From NCBI RefSeq assembly GCF_003672135.1, contig NC_039506.1, positions 12,958,001-13,022,000 of the forward strand: a DNA stretch of 64,000 bases, written 5' to 3'. A program made the translations under genes and the position numbers. This DNA comes from Ooceraea biroi (taxonomy: Eukaryota; Arthropoda; Insecta; Hymenoptera; Formicidae). Numbering within the stretch: the stretch's first letter is position 1; each line of letters starts with the position of its first letter. The notes beneath the pieces were generated by a model that did not search any database, was not told where the DNA came from, and saw only the letters and a program-made list of their open reading frames with translations. Of the stretch, positions 42,299 through 55,226 are shown in pieces.

Positions 42299-43902
42299 TA
42301 AGCCTCGATAAGATAAGTTTATTAAGTCAAGTGCGCAATGATAGCAGTTAATGAAAGCAATTATGAAATTAATGTACTGTACATCACAGATCGGTTGTGA
42401 CAGATGCCCTTAATGGCATACATCCATAAAAGATCAACGTAAAAAAAACCTGAAAAAGGACAAATATACTTGCTGCAAATTATTTGAATCTATTTTTTTG
42501 TAAAAAAGAATACCAATAATTTATGCTAATTAAAAAAGAACATTTAATAAAAGAAGTTTAATTGCCATAATAGTAATTAATTTTACGCATTAATTATTTT
42601 CCTAATTCTGTCTGTTTCCTTTTTCTTCTTTCTTTTTCTTTTTTAAATTTTTGTATAAAATTATATAATACAAAACATATATGCACTATTACATATTCAA
42701 ATAACAACAAATTCTTATTTTAATTGTTTTTGCATATTTATTCACTACGGTAAACCTTTGTAAATGTATAATATGTGACAATACGAACTATCAACGTAAA
42801 TATAATAAGTCTTTTTCTTTGTACTTTGCTTACGTCATGAGCATGCGCTTCGTGCACAATCAAATACCTGATCTCTTTAACTGTTGTCTTTACTTGCTAT
42901 CGCGAATAATCTTCACATCAAAGTGTACATTTCGTTGAACAATTTACGTTTTTATGTTTACTTGTTATAATATATCCTCTAGCTTTCTTATTTTAATAAT
43001 ATCATTTATAGAAATGCTATTTATAAACTTTGATAATAATAAATAACTAATTATTGCATAAAAGAGCAATTACATTATTGATTAAAATAAATCATGTTAA
43101 AAATACTTAACGTAAAATTTTGTTGTAAAAAATACAAACTTTTCGAATAAAATAATATTAATAATATTTTTATTACATAAGAGTATTTCTTCTATAATAG
43201 TATATTAGCATTTGTTAGCACTGTAAATGACCATTTTAATTTGACTATCGTTATAATATCGAACAAAATTAAATTATAATATCGAATAAAATTGAAAAAG
43301 AAATATAAAAAATTAGTAGTAAAAAGTATATATTTAAGTAAATTACTAATTATAATAATTTCTGCGTAATATATAAACTTTACTTTTTTAACATGGATAT
43401 ATCTCAGCATAGTATAATGATTATTTTTAATCTATTAGTATATTGTTAGAATAATTTTGTATAGAGAATAAATCTGTAGTTAAAATAGTTCTTATTTTGT
43501 AATACGACTTGTCAATGACAAGTTGTCATAATATGTATCTCTTTTTAAGATTGATACATCTGTTTCGTCAGAAAGGTATATTACGTTCGTAACTGTCACG
43601 TAGCGTGAATATAACGTATCGTGAAGATAACAAGGCACACGCGGGGGTGAAAACCTTTAACCTTCCCCTTTCAAGCTCTTACGACATGTGCACGCGTCTT
43701 TTAATAAAACATGTAGTCGATTCGACTGACTGTTCTACAGGTGGGCATACGTAAGCTAACGATTTCTAAAGTTCCTCAAAGTCAACCAGCCTTGGCATTG
43801 ACCACTACGTATGCCGTTAAGGGCATTTGTCACAATCGATATGTGATGTACATTAATTTCATTATTATATTATAACTGCTGTCATTAACTTATCGAGACT
43901 TA
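42299..43902. mobile_element. Diverged inverted-repeat element, ~1.6 kb
   Basis: taagcctcgataagataagt plus agcagttaatgaaagc and cagatgcccttaatggcata at the left are mirrored at 43803-43902 (tatgccgttaagggcatttg, gctgtcattaacttatcgag), ~100 bp with ~80% apparent match. No ORF between. Confidence 0.55.
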
Positions 43903-46090
43903 TAGTATATTTTATTTCACCTTTATCTAGAAATTGCATATCTACTAAAGTTCTACTGTAAAAGATAGAGCATGATTATTAAAATTTGACGTCACACATC
44001 GAGAAGATTTCAATATATTACAATTTTATTATTATAAAGTACTACTTTATTATTTTATTATATAATATTATTATTACATTATTACTCAATAAAACGTCAC
44101 ATGCTGTGTTTCTTAATTTTCATATATACCTAATTTAGTTTAGGAAATATTAAAATCTCTTCTATAAAATTATAAAAAAGTTACTTTGCAAAATGAGACT
44201 TGAGCAACAAAATCTTGATAATCTCACTACATTGATAATCTCTTCGTCCATTTTTATATCAATAAAGCAGAATAAAAAACAATATTAGTATTATCAATAA
44301 AATAGATTAAATGCTATCCTCTTATAAATATTTTAACGTTGCATTTTCTATGCTATGTATTGTAAATGTCATAGAAGTAGAAATAAATAATTTTCAAAGA
44401 TTTCAGTTTACTTAATTACGCAAAAGTTTCAATATTTCACACAAATTTCTCTAAATAATGCGCACTCACATACACACGCATTGGATTTAGATATAAATTA
44501 GAATATTTTAGTATATTCGTTATTTTACATAGAAAATATATTACGCATGTAAAATACATAATATACATAAATTCTGCCGCCTGTTCTATAATAATCATGT
44601 TTAAAACAAAAATATTTTGTGGCCAAAATAACGAAGGAAGAAATATTGCATTCCCAAAACAGGAACAAAGAAGTAAGTGCTACCCTCAGAGCAAATCATA
44701 ATCTCTTTCTCTTTTTTTTGCAATTATTTTCTATACACACACTGTTTTGTTTTTCAAACTTTTCGAGACTTTAAACTCTATTGCACAGGCAACGAAGCGA
44801 CAATTTCTTACGATGTAAAGACGAAAGGAAACGAACTTGAAGAAGACGCGTAGAAGTTACGCCGCTGACGTGTACGTAAAAGCTATCGATTGTATTTATC
44901 CGTACTTTATCTAGGCGAAAGAGCGCATTGTTACATTATTACATATATGATCACGTTCAGTGATCACAGATAAAAAAACTCGCTATCGCTATCTGTGAAG
45001 CGCATTTTCTGTTGACCGCATGCATCTAGATAAGAGCTGCAATATCATGCGAGAAATAAATATCTTATTGCTCGCTTGCATGCGCAGTTCTATATGCTAA
45101 AATAGATGCATAGATAAAATGTTATCTGTTTAAAATACTTAATTAATAATTAAAAAAGAATATTTTATTATATTTATTTTTAAGAAAATTGTAAAATACT
45201 AAACAAAACACTCGTATCGTTGCATTATCTATCCGGTATTTTTAAACCCATTTTTAAATTCCACATCAATATCAATAATATTAAGTTGCAAATAATAACA
45301 GATATAATATATTTTTATCAATTTAAATATATTAAATATATGTTGTAACTCATATCATTAAAAACATTTCAGGAACAGGACAAATATACGTTACAAGCGA
45401 ATATTTAAATCCACAACACACGGAATAACTAATTTGTATATAAAAAAGATTTATATGTGTTATAAACGGTAAGATGTAAAACAGTAATAACAAAACGTAT
45501 AAAATGAACTTTAGGAAACTCTGATAGATGTTTCTAATTCTAACATAATGATTAGTATCTGCTTAATTAAGAAATTTATGTATTTATCAATTTTCATATC
45601 CAAAAAGATACTAAAGAAAAAAACTAAACGAACCTAAAGTATATTAATATTTCTGGTTGATTTGTCATGTGCAGAAATAGTGATGTAACAACAATTAATT
45701 TATTCATGCATTACGATTCGCGTGGGACGCCGCCGTTATTTCATCCGTTATCAAGCCAATGAACTTCTCATTAAATTATTGATCAACGTAAATCAAAAGA
45801 CTTAATTAAGCGAAAACGTAAATCACAGTATTTTTCCAAGCGTATCACTTTCACTTTATAAATATACACGCACGTACACACGCGTTTGAAAAATGGTAAT
45901 ATAACAATATAACATAAATCTAGCTATAATAAATATAAATGACCGTCGAATTAATTTTTCTTCCCTCGACATTTGCATACGTGTGGAACAATGTCTAGAG
46001 CTTCCGCTTCTGATAATTTTGCAAATTCTTCGTATTTTACTTTACGAACAATAATTGCTAATTTATTTTTTTTCCCGTCGTAGTACTCAC

Positions 46091-46400
46091 TCGTAGCGAA
46101 GGCACATGTTCCAGACACTAACGGATGATTTCCGCGGCAGCATCTCGTTGTTCCATCAACGAACATGCATGAGCTGCACGAGGGTCGCGTCCGTAATGAT
46201 TCGAATTACGCGTCGCAAAGCAGTGTGTGTCCACATTATTTATCGCGATCAACATAGCGTCATTCCTGCCGCGACGAGACAGCAGCTCAAGCAGGGTACC
46301 TCGCAGCAAAGGCACCTGCCGTCGCAATGAAGTTAAAAACGCCGAACGCATGTCCACCCGCCGACCAGATCGATATTACACAGGCGTAACGTGAACGATA
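46091..46400 (-). promoter_or_regulatory. CpG-rich segment, candidate first exon/promoter on minus strand
   Basis: Markedly richer in CpG than its surroundings. On the minus strand it ends in ctacga|gtgagt (donor at 46090-46089), a strong splice donor. No continuous known protein is encoded: the two open frames (46357-46118, 46166-45951) overlap in different phases and match nothing I know. The most economical reading is an untranslated first exon and promoter for WDSUB1, 4.8 kb upstream of its ATG exon. A separate small gene cannot be excluded. Confidence 0.3.
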
Positions 46401-47700
46401 CAACGGCGTCCGCTGCAAAATACGATGTTGCAAATACATGTAATTTCCTTTTGCGTAGCGGCTGAATCAGTTGATATTCTCTCGTAATCGTGCGTTTCGT
46501 GTGTTACTGGCTCGATCGCGTAGGTTCTGCAAATTTTTCATTCTATTATATAAATGTTATTTGTTTTTTTTCATGTGCTATTATTCCGCTAGACTATTTA
46601 TTTAAGTTTATTGTACGCGACAAAAAAGATAATAAACATAATAACTGTAGCACAAGATTTTTTCGTTTTTCCTAACTTTCTATTTTTTTTTATCTGTTAG
46701 ATATTAAAGAATAGAACCGTGCTTATCATTTTAAAAATGTTTTTGATACGCGGAAAATAAAGATTGTTTTGGTCAAAACCTGGCTGTATATTGCGGTGCA
46801 TGTCTCACTTTTTAATAATTCGCCACTCTCACTTCCTCAGAGGCTCTCTAGTCCCGTATGAATCAGATCTAAGGTCCCAAAAAACGATAGAAAGTGTTTT
46901 GTAGCATTCGCAGTGCTAACTGAACTACAGTCTAGGACACGTTCCATTTGGCGCTTCCAACGACGCGAGCGTCAAGTGGAGCGTACTTTATGTTACGTCC
47001 ATAACCTCAAAGAGAAAAAGAAATTTCTAGAGGCTTTTGCGTTATATTCCTCCACGTCGAGGAGAAGACGCTTTTCGTTCCGTCCGGAACGTCAAACAAA
47101 AAGAAATTTCTTGTTTTAGGTATACGCTATATAACCCTGAGGTGGGTTGAAGGCGTTTTTTGGTCCAGCCGGAACATAAAAAAACAAAGAAATTCTTTAT
47201 AACCTATAAAAACATAGTGAAGAATCTTGAGGAATATTGTATTATCTGTGATCGAAATTGTTATATTACGACATAAATGAAATAAAAATTCGTAAAACGT
47301 AAGAAAAGTGACGAACGTATAGTATAAAGTAACAAGACAATGAGTCAACGAAGAGCAAATGAAGGGAGATGATTGGATTCACTCTACGGATTATTGGTAA
47401 TACGATCGTCTATATATTACAATCTTTATTCTAATTTATTCATATTTTCATTTTTATTTCTATATATTATATATATTTTTTCTATTTCGTTATAGTTTTA
47501 ATTTATTAATTTTTATAGATTTATTTTGAATAATTAAGGCAAATTTTAATTTTGTTAGCTTAGATATGTAACACTGGGGAAAAAAGATGTCAAACTGTCA
47601 TTATCTTGTGGAAGTTTAAGGCGTTTGAAAGCAATTTAAAACACGAAAATACAATAAAAGCTAATAAGCCAAACTAGACTGAACAAATTGCATATATCCG
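46401..47700. other. 5' flank of GATAD1, no gene recognised
   Basis: Short open frames only. 46850-47110 is slightly GC-richer, with a basic reading frame (46913-47119) that resembles nothing known. 47380-47560 is AT-rich. Confidence 0.45.
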
Positions 47701-48655
47701 ATGCCACTCGGTAATAAACCAGAGTGCACAAAATGTGGGACTCATGAGACCCCGTTGTGGCACTCTACTGAAGCTGGCAATCTCTGTAATGCCTGCTTGG
47801 AGGAAGAGCGAAGCGCTGAGGCAAGTGTATCTACGAAGACGGACGAAGAGGATAAGAACAGTTCACTGAGGCCTAGGAGAAGTACCAGGATCACCAGATA
47901 CTGCAATTCGAAGGCAACTGGACCACACAGAGTGGTGCCCAAGGGCAAGGGCCGCAGGAACTTATTCAAAAAAACAGTACGTGAGAAAGAATGTGCGCAA
48001 ACGTTTTATGTGATTTTATTTCAACTTTATAATAATTAATGTTTCCGAAGTTACGGCAGTCTTCCGCAAGAATTGAATTTTATAGAATGTGCCTTGTGTT
48101 TAAATGTTTTTTTTTTTGCAGCCAGTCAAAGCACCCACGGCCACTGCGACTCCAGTCACGAGTAACTACGTATTTTATAAAGGCACGTACATTCAAGTCG
48201 GAGATATAGTCTCCATGCAGGATATCGACGGTGGTATTTATTACGCTCAAATACGCGGCTTGCTAACCGATCAGTATTGCGAAAAGAGCGCTGCCATTAC
48301 TTGGCTACTCCCCACTACGGCCAGGTAATTTCATGTTGCATTAATTTAGCATGAGATTTTAAATACGATATTATACGCGTGTTATTATTATTATTGAATA
48401 ATTGAATATTTATTATTATTATTGAACAATTTATATTTCAGTCCCCCACCAGAAGAAGGCTTTGTTCCTGAGACCTACATAATTGGACCGGAGGAAGATC
48501 TACCGCGTAAATTAGAATGCATGGAATTCGTGATGCACGCGCCGTCGGATTATTTCAAGCTGAAGAACACGCCTTATCCGCCTCTGCTCACGGAAAGAGG
48601 ACTGGGTTACGTGTGGACGACGCTTAGAAACGAAACGGCTTTGTACAAAAAGTGA
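47701..48655 (+). CDS. GATAD1: GATA zinc finger domain-containing protein 1
   Basis: Three exons, 47701-47976, 48122-48324 and 48442-48655 (phases 0 and 2), 230 aa. GATAD1 is a nuclear chromatin protein associated with H3K4me3-linked complexes. The start MPLGNKPECTKCGTHETPLW matches the family N-terminus. The zinc finger is C-x2-C-x16-C-x2-C (CTKC...CNAC). A basic stretch follows (VVPKGKGRRNLFKK), then the conserved C-terminal domain: NYVFYKGTYIQVGDIVSMQD, YYAQIRGLLTDQYCEKSAA, TYIIGPEEDLPRKLECMEFV. The human protein has long Gly/Ala-rich linkers; here that region is short and acidic. Both introns are small with standard GT-AG ends. Convergent with the AP-3 sigma gene. Confidence 0.93.
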
Positions 48656-49452
48656 CGATGTAAATCTTTTGGATTACGTTTGTCGTACCGATTAGCTCTT
48701 TCTAAGCCTAATCTTAGCCTAATCTCAGCTGAGCAAAGATAAGTTGCAGAATAATTCACATGCGAGTGATTTTTTATTTTGTATGTTACTTTAATTAAGA
48801 GTAGTTGTAAGTGACGTTTATAAGATAAGCGTACATAGATTATTTTGGAGTAAACGTGCAGCACGAGAGTAATCTCGAGAAACGGAAAATAATATACACT
48901 GTCAATTTGTTCATTAAATATATTTTCGTTATAATATAACATTGAAAAGTTTTGCACTCTCGGAATGCGAATGACCGCATGGAACGTCTCTCACATATGA
49001 AGTACAGAGCTACATCATTGCAGACAATTAAAAATTAGCAAATTACTGCAGCTGAATTCGTGGACCTTGTCTCTCTTAACATACTTGCTAGCGTAAATTC
49101 CTAGTATAAAAATGCGAGGAACGTCCTCGCGCGTTGCCTCTAACTTATTTCTTGCCTTTAGCAAATTTCCTCGCAACTCAAAAGCTGGAACTGGGTTCCT
49201 TTCCAGCTCGTACTTGGTCGCCAGTAAAATGGTGATAGACGTTGGTTCATGATTACATGATCATTAATTCTGGTATCGCTGTGACGGGATATACGTGCAG
49301 GTGGCAGGCAACATTGGTGCATTCTCGTTTGCCTGGAGGGAAGGGAAAAGTATCCTCGGTGCGGTAGTAGTGGTGGTAGTGACGGTGGTGTCGGTTACGT
49401 TCGGGATGGCAGAAGAGACCAGTCAGCTAGGCGCCAACGAGGTGACGGCTGG
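48656..49452. other. Convergent 3' flanks of GATAD1 and AP-3 sigma
   Basis: Holds both 3' UTRs. No further gene. A minus-strand frame at 48607-48957 does not resemble any family. Confidence 0.5.
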
Positions 49453-51239
49453 TCAGAATTTGAGGTCTTTTATCGCCTGCGGCAAGTCAGGCAGCTTCAT
49501 ATCCTTTATTTGTTGTGGTATATTCATGTTCTTCACCGCGGAGACGGCACGCGCGGGCGCTGCTGCGATTCCCGCCTGCACACACCATACGGATTTGGAA
49601 GAAGTATGGAGAATGGACAGTTTCCAAGGAAAATTTGACTCTCATGACAAGACACGATCTCTTTTCCTTTTTTTTTTATTTATTTTAGCCAGCAGCAAAG
49701 ACAAATGACGGATGATTGCGTGACGTAACACGATATTTATTCTTGCAGAGCACTTACGGCGTATACATTTATATCAAGGCACTCGACGCGGAATAGACAA
49801 CAAATTACAAAAATCAAATCGCATATTGCCATGCGTGTTACGCAAAAAAACACTCGCGCTTCGCAAAAAGCTTGCAAAAAAAAACTTTACTTGTAGCTCT
49901 TTCGATCAAAAACACAACACAAAAAAAGAAAAGGAAAAGAGCGCATCACAGGTACGCTGCGTGTGAAATGTGGGAGTGAAATTGTACAAAGAACGGATTG
50001 TCTGATTTTGTTACTGCCTGATTTACTTAAGGAGGGGGCCCCAGAAGGACAAACGGACGGGGCGAGCAAGATCGTCCGGATTTGTAAGTCCCCTAAAATT
50101 TGATGTTATTCGTCGATCAGTTCTGTCTGATCCACCACCACATTTGATCCGCTCTACAGATCGTCTACCAGTATGCATGCATAGCTACGTTTAAACACGA
50201 ACCGCTTAAGCAGTTAATGTTCATTTCATGCCCAGTGAGAAAAAGTGAGTACATATTTCGAAAAAAATCGGCCGGACTAAGAACTCGAGACGCGTGCTGC
50301 TAGCAGTTTATCTGATGAGGTGGGTTTTATGAGTTTGGACATAAAACAGTTACGGAAAATTATGAATATGCAGGACAGCAATCTCGACTGCGATCTATTA
50401 ATTTTTCTTATTGACTTATAATCGACTGGATTATTCGAATTAAAAATCTAAAAATAGATCACAGTCAAGATGAAATAATGCGATTGCAGTGGTGAATCGT
50501 ACTTACCTCTTGCTTTTCCAGCTTGTTCTGATCCTCGATCCTCGTAAGGATCTCGGTCATGTTGGTCTCGAGAACCATACCACCCATCACCAATTCGTTG
50601 AGTATATAATGAACCTTGTCCACGTGGAAGATGAGATCGAGCTCGCATACGTTCTCAAAACACTTGTCCAAGGTTTCGACGAAGACCTGTATCAGGTCTA
50701 AGATTCCTAATTCCGACTCCGAACTGTCGACGCAAAACACAAAGTAAAGCGTGGCGTAATGTCGATATATCAGTTTATAGTCGGATCCACCGATCAGACT
50801 GCCACCCTCCAGAAAATTACATACATTGTCGTCTCTTTTCGAAACGAGCTGAAATGTTTCTTTTATTATCTGCTGTTGCATATCTTCGTTCTGAAGCAAA
50901 AAATGTTCCGTTGTAACAGCTTGTATATGTTTTCTAATCTGTTTTTTTTTATATAACATTCTATAAGGTAATATATAATTAATAATAATTATATTTGCGC
51001 GATATTATAATGTAATATTTATCTTCAAATACTCTCAAGAATCTCTCATTAACGACTGTCACACGTGCTCTGGGACACCCTGTATAATCATTGCATATCT
51101 CTCCAATTGTGAGATTTCTCGAGCTCAAGACTGAAAAGATTTAAAGGACTTAACGTCAACATATACTCACAAAATACTGATAAAACTTCGAAAGTCGAGG
51201 TTTCCCATGGTTGTTGAAAACCAAAATCGCCTTAATCAT
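49453..51239 (-). CDS. AP3S: AP-3 complex subunit sigma
   Basis: Exons 51239-51171, 50890-50507 and 49575-49453, all phase 0, 191 aa. It is the small chain of the AP-3 adaptor, which sorts cargo from endosomes or Golgi to lysosomes and lysosome-related organelles. The start MIKAILVFNNHGKPRLSKFY, then DMQQQIIKETFQLVSKRDDN, IYRHYATLYFVFCVDSSESE and DLIQVFVETLDKCFENVCEL are near-identical to vertebrate AP3S1/2. The last exon (AGIAAAPARAVSAVKNMNIP, ending in a DLKF-stop) is the usual short tail. Intron 1 (50891-51170) contains a solo GGGACACCCTGTATA transposon end at ~51071. The single insect gene corresponds to both vertebrate paralogues. Confidence 0.96.
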
Positions 51240-51759
51240 GTTTGGCTAGTCGGAGTTGCGATTACTCGACCCTATAGTAAATCTATCCAGTGCTCAAAGC
51301 ATATGATCGTTGGTACATGAAAGGTTATGTTTAGTGTGACTGTCTATCTAATTTCCAATAGATTAATCCTCATTACTTCTTTCTGACCTATTAGCCAGTA
51401 AAAGTGATGACCTTTCCGTGTAGACCACCGATTGGTAAGATAACGTCCAGAAATCTAGCTGACAAGGTTAGGCAGCTATCAATAATTGTCAACGCATCTT
51501 ATATCAACACACATGAAAAGTTCGACTGCTTCACTAGTTCACTCGCAAAGTTCTGTTTTTAACTACACTTTTCTGCACTTTTTACACTTGAAACGAGACA
51601 TATTTCTGGTGGTGTATCAAGAGATGGATGAAGAGAGAACGACTCTGTGTGATTGTTGATAATTCGATCGTTTTTTAAATTCACTTTCAAATTCTCAATT
51701 AAAAATCGTATTTAAATTGTTTTCTTAAATTTGTTTAAAATTATTAAAAGGAATACTTA
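51240..51759. promoter_or_regulatory. 5' flank of AP-3 sigma (minus strand)
   Basis: Upstream region of AP3S. No recognisable TATA box close to the start. Contains nothing coding. Confidence 0.35.
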
Positions 51760-51904
51760 GGCCGGTATTCATAGTCGAATCTTATATTTAAGACCGTCTT
51801 AAGTGTATCTTCAGATACTGCGTAGCCAATGAAATGATCCATACAGCATCTTCAGATAAACTTAAGACGGTCTTAAATATAAGATTTGACTATGAATACC
51901 GGCC
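51760..51904. mobile_element. Hairpin MITE (GGCCGGTATTC family), copy 4
   Basis: 145-bp palindrome flanked by TTA (51757-51759, 51905-51907). Lies upstream of AP3S. Confidence 0.8.
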
Positions 51905-51929
51905 TTAAATAATTTTAAGTACTCCTCGA

Positions 51930-52253
51930 TCATATTTGCCCAGGTTACATAATTCACTGTTACATCACTGCGATATCCGGTGTCGCAGGGAGGAGTGTAG
52001 AAATCTCAGTAAACGGTGCAGCAAGTGTACGCAGCAAGTGTACAAACGGAGCTGTCGTTCTTCGCACTTCTTATACGCTGCATCGGTCGCCGAGCCGATG
52101 ACGTATTCGGTCGGTTGACGTGCCGATAAATCGAGATTGCCCGCACGTCGCGAGAGAAGCGCAGACGGTTCGAAGACGCAGAGCGTAGTGAGTGTCGTCG
52201 AAGCGGTGCGGCGATCACGGTGCGGCTACGCGGCGGTACCGGAACGCGAGAAA
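51930..52253 (+). promoter_or_regulatory. CpG-rich segment, candidate 5' exon/promoter on plus strand
   Basis: GC/CpG content rises sharply (tcggtcgccgagccgatgac, gcggctacgcggcggtaccg) and the segment ends in cgagaaag|gtactt, a plausible donor at 52254. No continuous known protein is encoded. It could be an untranslated first exon of a plus-strand gene, perhaps the glycosyltransferase whose ATG exon at 62141 begins right after an acceptor. Inference only. Confidence 0.25.
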
Positions 52254-52591
52254 GGTACTTGCGTTGTCTGTTTGCTCTCCAGCTGCATCACACGCGGTTT
52301 CTTTCGTGAATTCGAGGTGTAATAAGCGATTACTTGGTAAAAGAAAATCGATAGAAAGAGAATCGCGAAAAAGCGCAAGCACGAGCGCAACGGGCTTGTA
52401 ACGTCCGTTCATTTTGCTTGGCATTTCACGCGCGTTTTCTCCGCTACAAAGTGAAAATACGTATGGGAATGAGAAATGGATTGAAGGATGCGTGACTGAA
52501 GTGAAGCTTAATAAACATAGGAGGAAAGGTAGAGAGCATGAAGTACGCCATATTACGTGTACACAATCTATCTCTATACATATATATAAAG

Positions 52592-52616
52592 ATCTCTCTC
52601 TCTCTCTCTCTCTCTA

Positions 52617-52650
<34 letters not shown>
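52592..52650. repeat. (CT)n-(TA)n compound microsatellite
   Basis: ~25 bp of CT followed by ~34 bp of TA. The following 52660-54040 is AT-rich with no gene recognised. Confidence 0.95.
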
Positions 52651-52652
<2 letters not shown>

Positions 52653-54044
52653 TAAACGCACGAGATTTGATAAGAGAGTATGCATGGAAAATATTTGGGC
52701 AAAATACTGAAACTTTTGCATGTATCAAAAATTCTTGAGTCGACAAACAGTGTCGACTCTGCAACAATCCTTTTACAGCGTTAATGCGATCAAATAAATA
52801 CGTATAGAATACAACACAAAATCTTATTTCTAATTTAAAAGATTAATAATGAGAGATATACATGAGACAATTAATGAGGCACGGATGATGTTGACAGCGT
52901 AAATGTTTTATCTAGAATGAAACAAGCGTAAATCATCGTTCCAATAATTCATGTTGATCAGTTTGTTAATCATCATCAAAACCACGATTTCGAAAACTTT
53001 TCGTCCAAACAAATTTGATAACATTTATGAGATATTTTAGAACATTTTGTAAAAAATTGTGTTTTTCCTATTACGTTATCTCAATTATTTAAATCACTAT
53101 ATATACAAGTTGACAATCATCTAGAATTTAGAATAAAGATAAAAATGTTTTCGTTATACATATTAGCTTTCTGACATCAATTGGAGTATTCGCGTTTTGC
53201 AATACTTTCATCTTGTTTATTAAATTAATTTTTAATCTTGTCCATTAATTTAATTAATCCAAATTAATCAAACTGAATTGCTTCTAGATACTTAGCTAGT
53301 TAACAATTGATTTCATATTTAGTTTTGATTTTTATAATAAATATTTTTTTAAACTTTTTGTTGCGTATAAGTTGGGATTTTTTATGTACTTGGCGTATTT
53401 TTTTCACCTTTGTGAGGTTTTTTTTTAGTGTGATTTAATATTGTGTAATGTTATGCTTTCACACGAAGTGTTTATTTATTATTTTTCTTTCAATTCTGAT
53501 ACGTGCCAAGTATTGTATTTTGTTTCTCTTGTTATTTCTTATCTCCGTCAGTATTCTACGTACTGAATATATTTAAATGACTATCTCCAAAATACATATT
53601 CTAGTGTTGATTAAAGATTCTATCAGCTAATCCGAAATCAAGGTTGATTAATGATAATTCGATTTTAATTAAATTATTTATCGCTACTTATAGCTCCTAT
53701 AATTTTGTTTGTTACGTAAAAAGAAAAATACAATCCGATAACAGATAATCGTTGTTGATTCAGTTGTACGAATTTGCAGTTTTCATAAAAATAATTGAAT
53801 TTAACAACATGAATTTACCATTAACGCAACAAATGCAGCCGAAAGCAACTTTTTCACGATAACAAAAAAATTATCCTTTTCGATCGCTTTTCCATAATAT
53901 CCTATATTGCATTAATGAAACTTCTTTTATGTTATATTTATGCTACCTTCAATTAGCTAAATATAGAACTTTTTGACATTTTGTTTTCTACGTTGTGTAA
54001 TTATTTCTTGATGCATCGGTCTCCTTGACGTTGTATACAGATAT

Positions 54045-54830
54045 TCGATATACGGATATTCGATAAAGTTTTAGCTAGCGTTCATTTGGAAGTAGAATGG
54101 TTGAGTTAAGAATGTACATAATGGACTGTCTGTACGAAAAGTTAGTAAAAATCAGAGGTTTACAATGTATCGTCTCTTTTTCCGTTTATTTCTTCTAGAA
54201 AATTATTTTAAACGAACTAAAGGATGAAAAAAGTTTTCAGGTTTCAGAACACGTGCATATTTTTTGGTTTAAACTATTAACTATATAAAAGTAAAATTTG
54301 TGCAATAATTAAAATCGCTCATATATGCTCAGACTGTACTATAGTACAGTCTGACTATAGAAGAAATAAACGGAAAAACCTTCAATTTTGACTAACTTTT
54401 CGTACAGACAATCCGTCATGTACATCCTTAAACCGAAAAGTCCTATACCGTTTTGCGATCTTCGCAATAATAAATATTATTATTTATTATTAAGATAAAA
54501 TTATTATTAAGATAATATTAATTAAGATTAGCAAATTAGAGCGTAGTAGGCGGAGCGTTGTAGGCACGGTAGACCAATTAGAAAGTATTAAAAAAAGGTT
54601 ATCAGCAACGTGTATTTTTCCCCTTCACGCGCGTTGCTAGGAAACACGGCTATGCCGTCCCTACAGCGCTCCGCCTACTGTCAAGATGCGTTCTAATTGG
54701 CTAATCTTAATCGATTAATAATTCTATAGTTATTACGAGGATCGCAAAACGCTATAGGACTTTTCGGTTCAATTCAACGCATTCTACCTCCATATGAACA
54801 TTGACTAAAACTTTACCGGATACCCTGCAT
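54045..54830. mobile_element. Nested foldback element
   Basis: Three sets of inverted repeats: ggatattcgataaagtttta with its partner at ~54805-54826; tgtctgtacgaaaagttag (~54127) with ctaacttttcgtacagaca (~54391); and aaaagtcctataccgttttg (~54439) with aaaacgctataggactttt (~54745). A fourth, smaller pair (gtaggcggagcg / cgctccgcctac) is central. No coding potential. Confidence 0.6.
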
Positions 54831-55149
54831 ACCGCCACGTATCAGGTAAATACGTAATCGCGCGTACAACCGTAAGTACGGTTGCAAGATTGAGCAAACT
54901 TCGCGCAATAGAGCCACAAAGGCAAGATGCGTAAGCGCGTACTCAGTCACGCATTTAGTTTCTCGATGTGCGATAGTTCCGAAAGAGTGAGTGAATGAGC
55001 GAGCGAATAACTGAATAAGTAAGAGAGAACGAGATCTATAAGCATAGAAGATTAGTAAATGGGACTGTTTTTTCTTTCTTACCCTGCGTATATGCGTACC
55101 TCTACGCGATATGTTTTCCACAGTGCGTGATGTTCCGGTGAGCTGATTG

Positions 55150-55226
55150 TCATTCCACAAGAACGGGGTAAATGGAGAAGCGTCAGATGCAGCGTGACAG
55201 TACAGCAGTCATTGCGGTCGAAAGGT
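55150..55226 (+). promoter_or_regulatory. Possible untranslated exon on plus strand
   Basis: CpG-richer stretch ending in tcgaaag|gtgagc, a strong donor at 55227. No reading frame of note. Like 51930-52253, it might feed the glycosyltransferase acceptor at 62140. Low confidence. Confidence 0.2.

Larger units (their letters stand above)
41325..46090. other. AT-rich region upstream of WDSUB1 coding start, with two inverted-repeat elements
   Basis: Probably includes a long 5' intron of the minus-strand WDSUB1 gene (acceptor-like ctttacag at ~41356-41363 on the minus strand). Two repeats are annotated separately (41896-42197, 42299-43902). I see no coding exon in the rest. 43192-46000 is very AT-rich. 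Confidence 0.45.

Noticed and set aside
45951..46357. Two overlapping minus-strand frames in CpG-rich DNA that might be a small mitochondrial-type protein
   Set aside because: They are in different phases, match no family I know, and no splice pair joins them; more likely an untranslated exon.
49295..49708. 137-codon plus-strand frame with a hydrophobic run
   Set aside because: It is antisense to the last exon of AP-3 sigma (49575-49453), which reads perfectly on the minus strand.
54813..55160. 115-codon basic minus-strand frame
   Set aside because: No recognisable domain, no splice context, and it overlaps the end of a foldback element.
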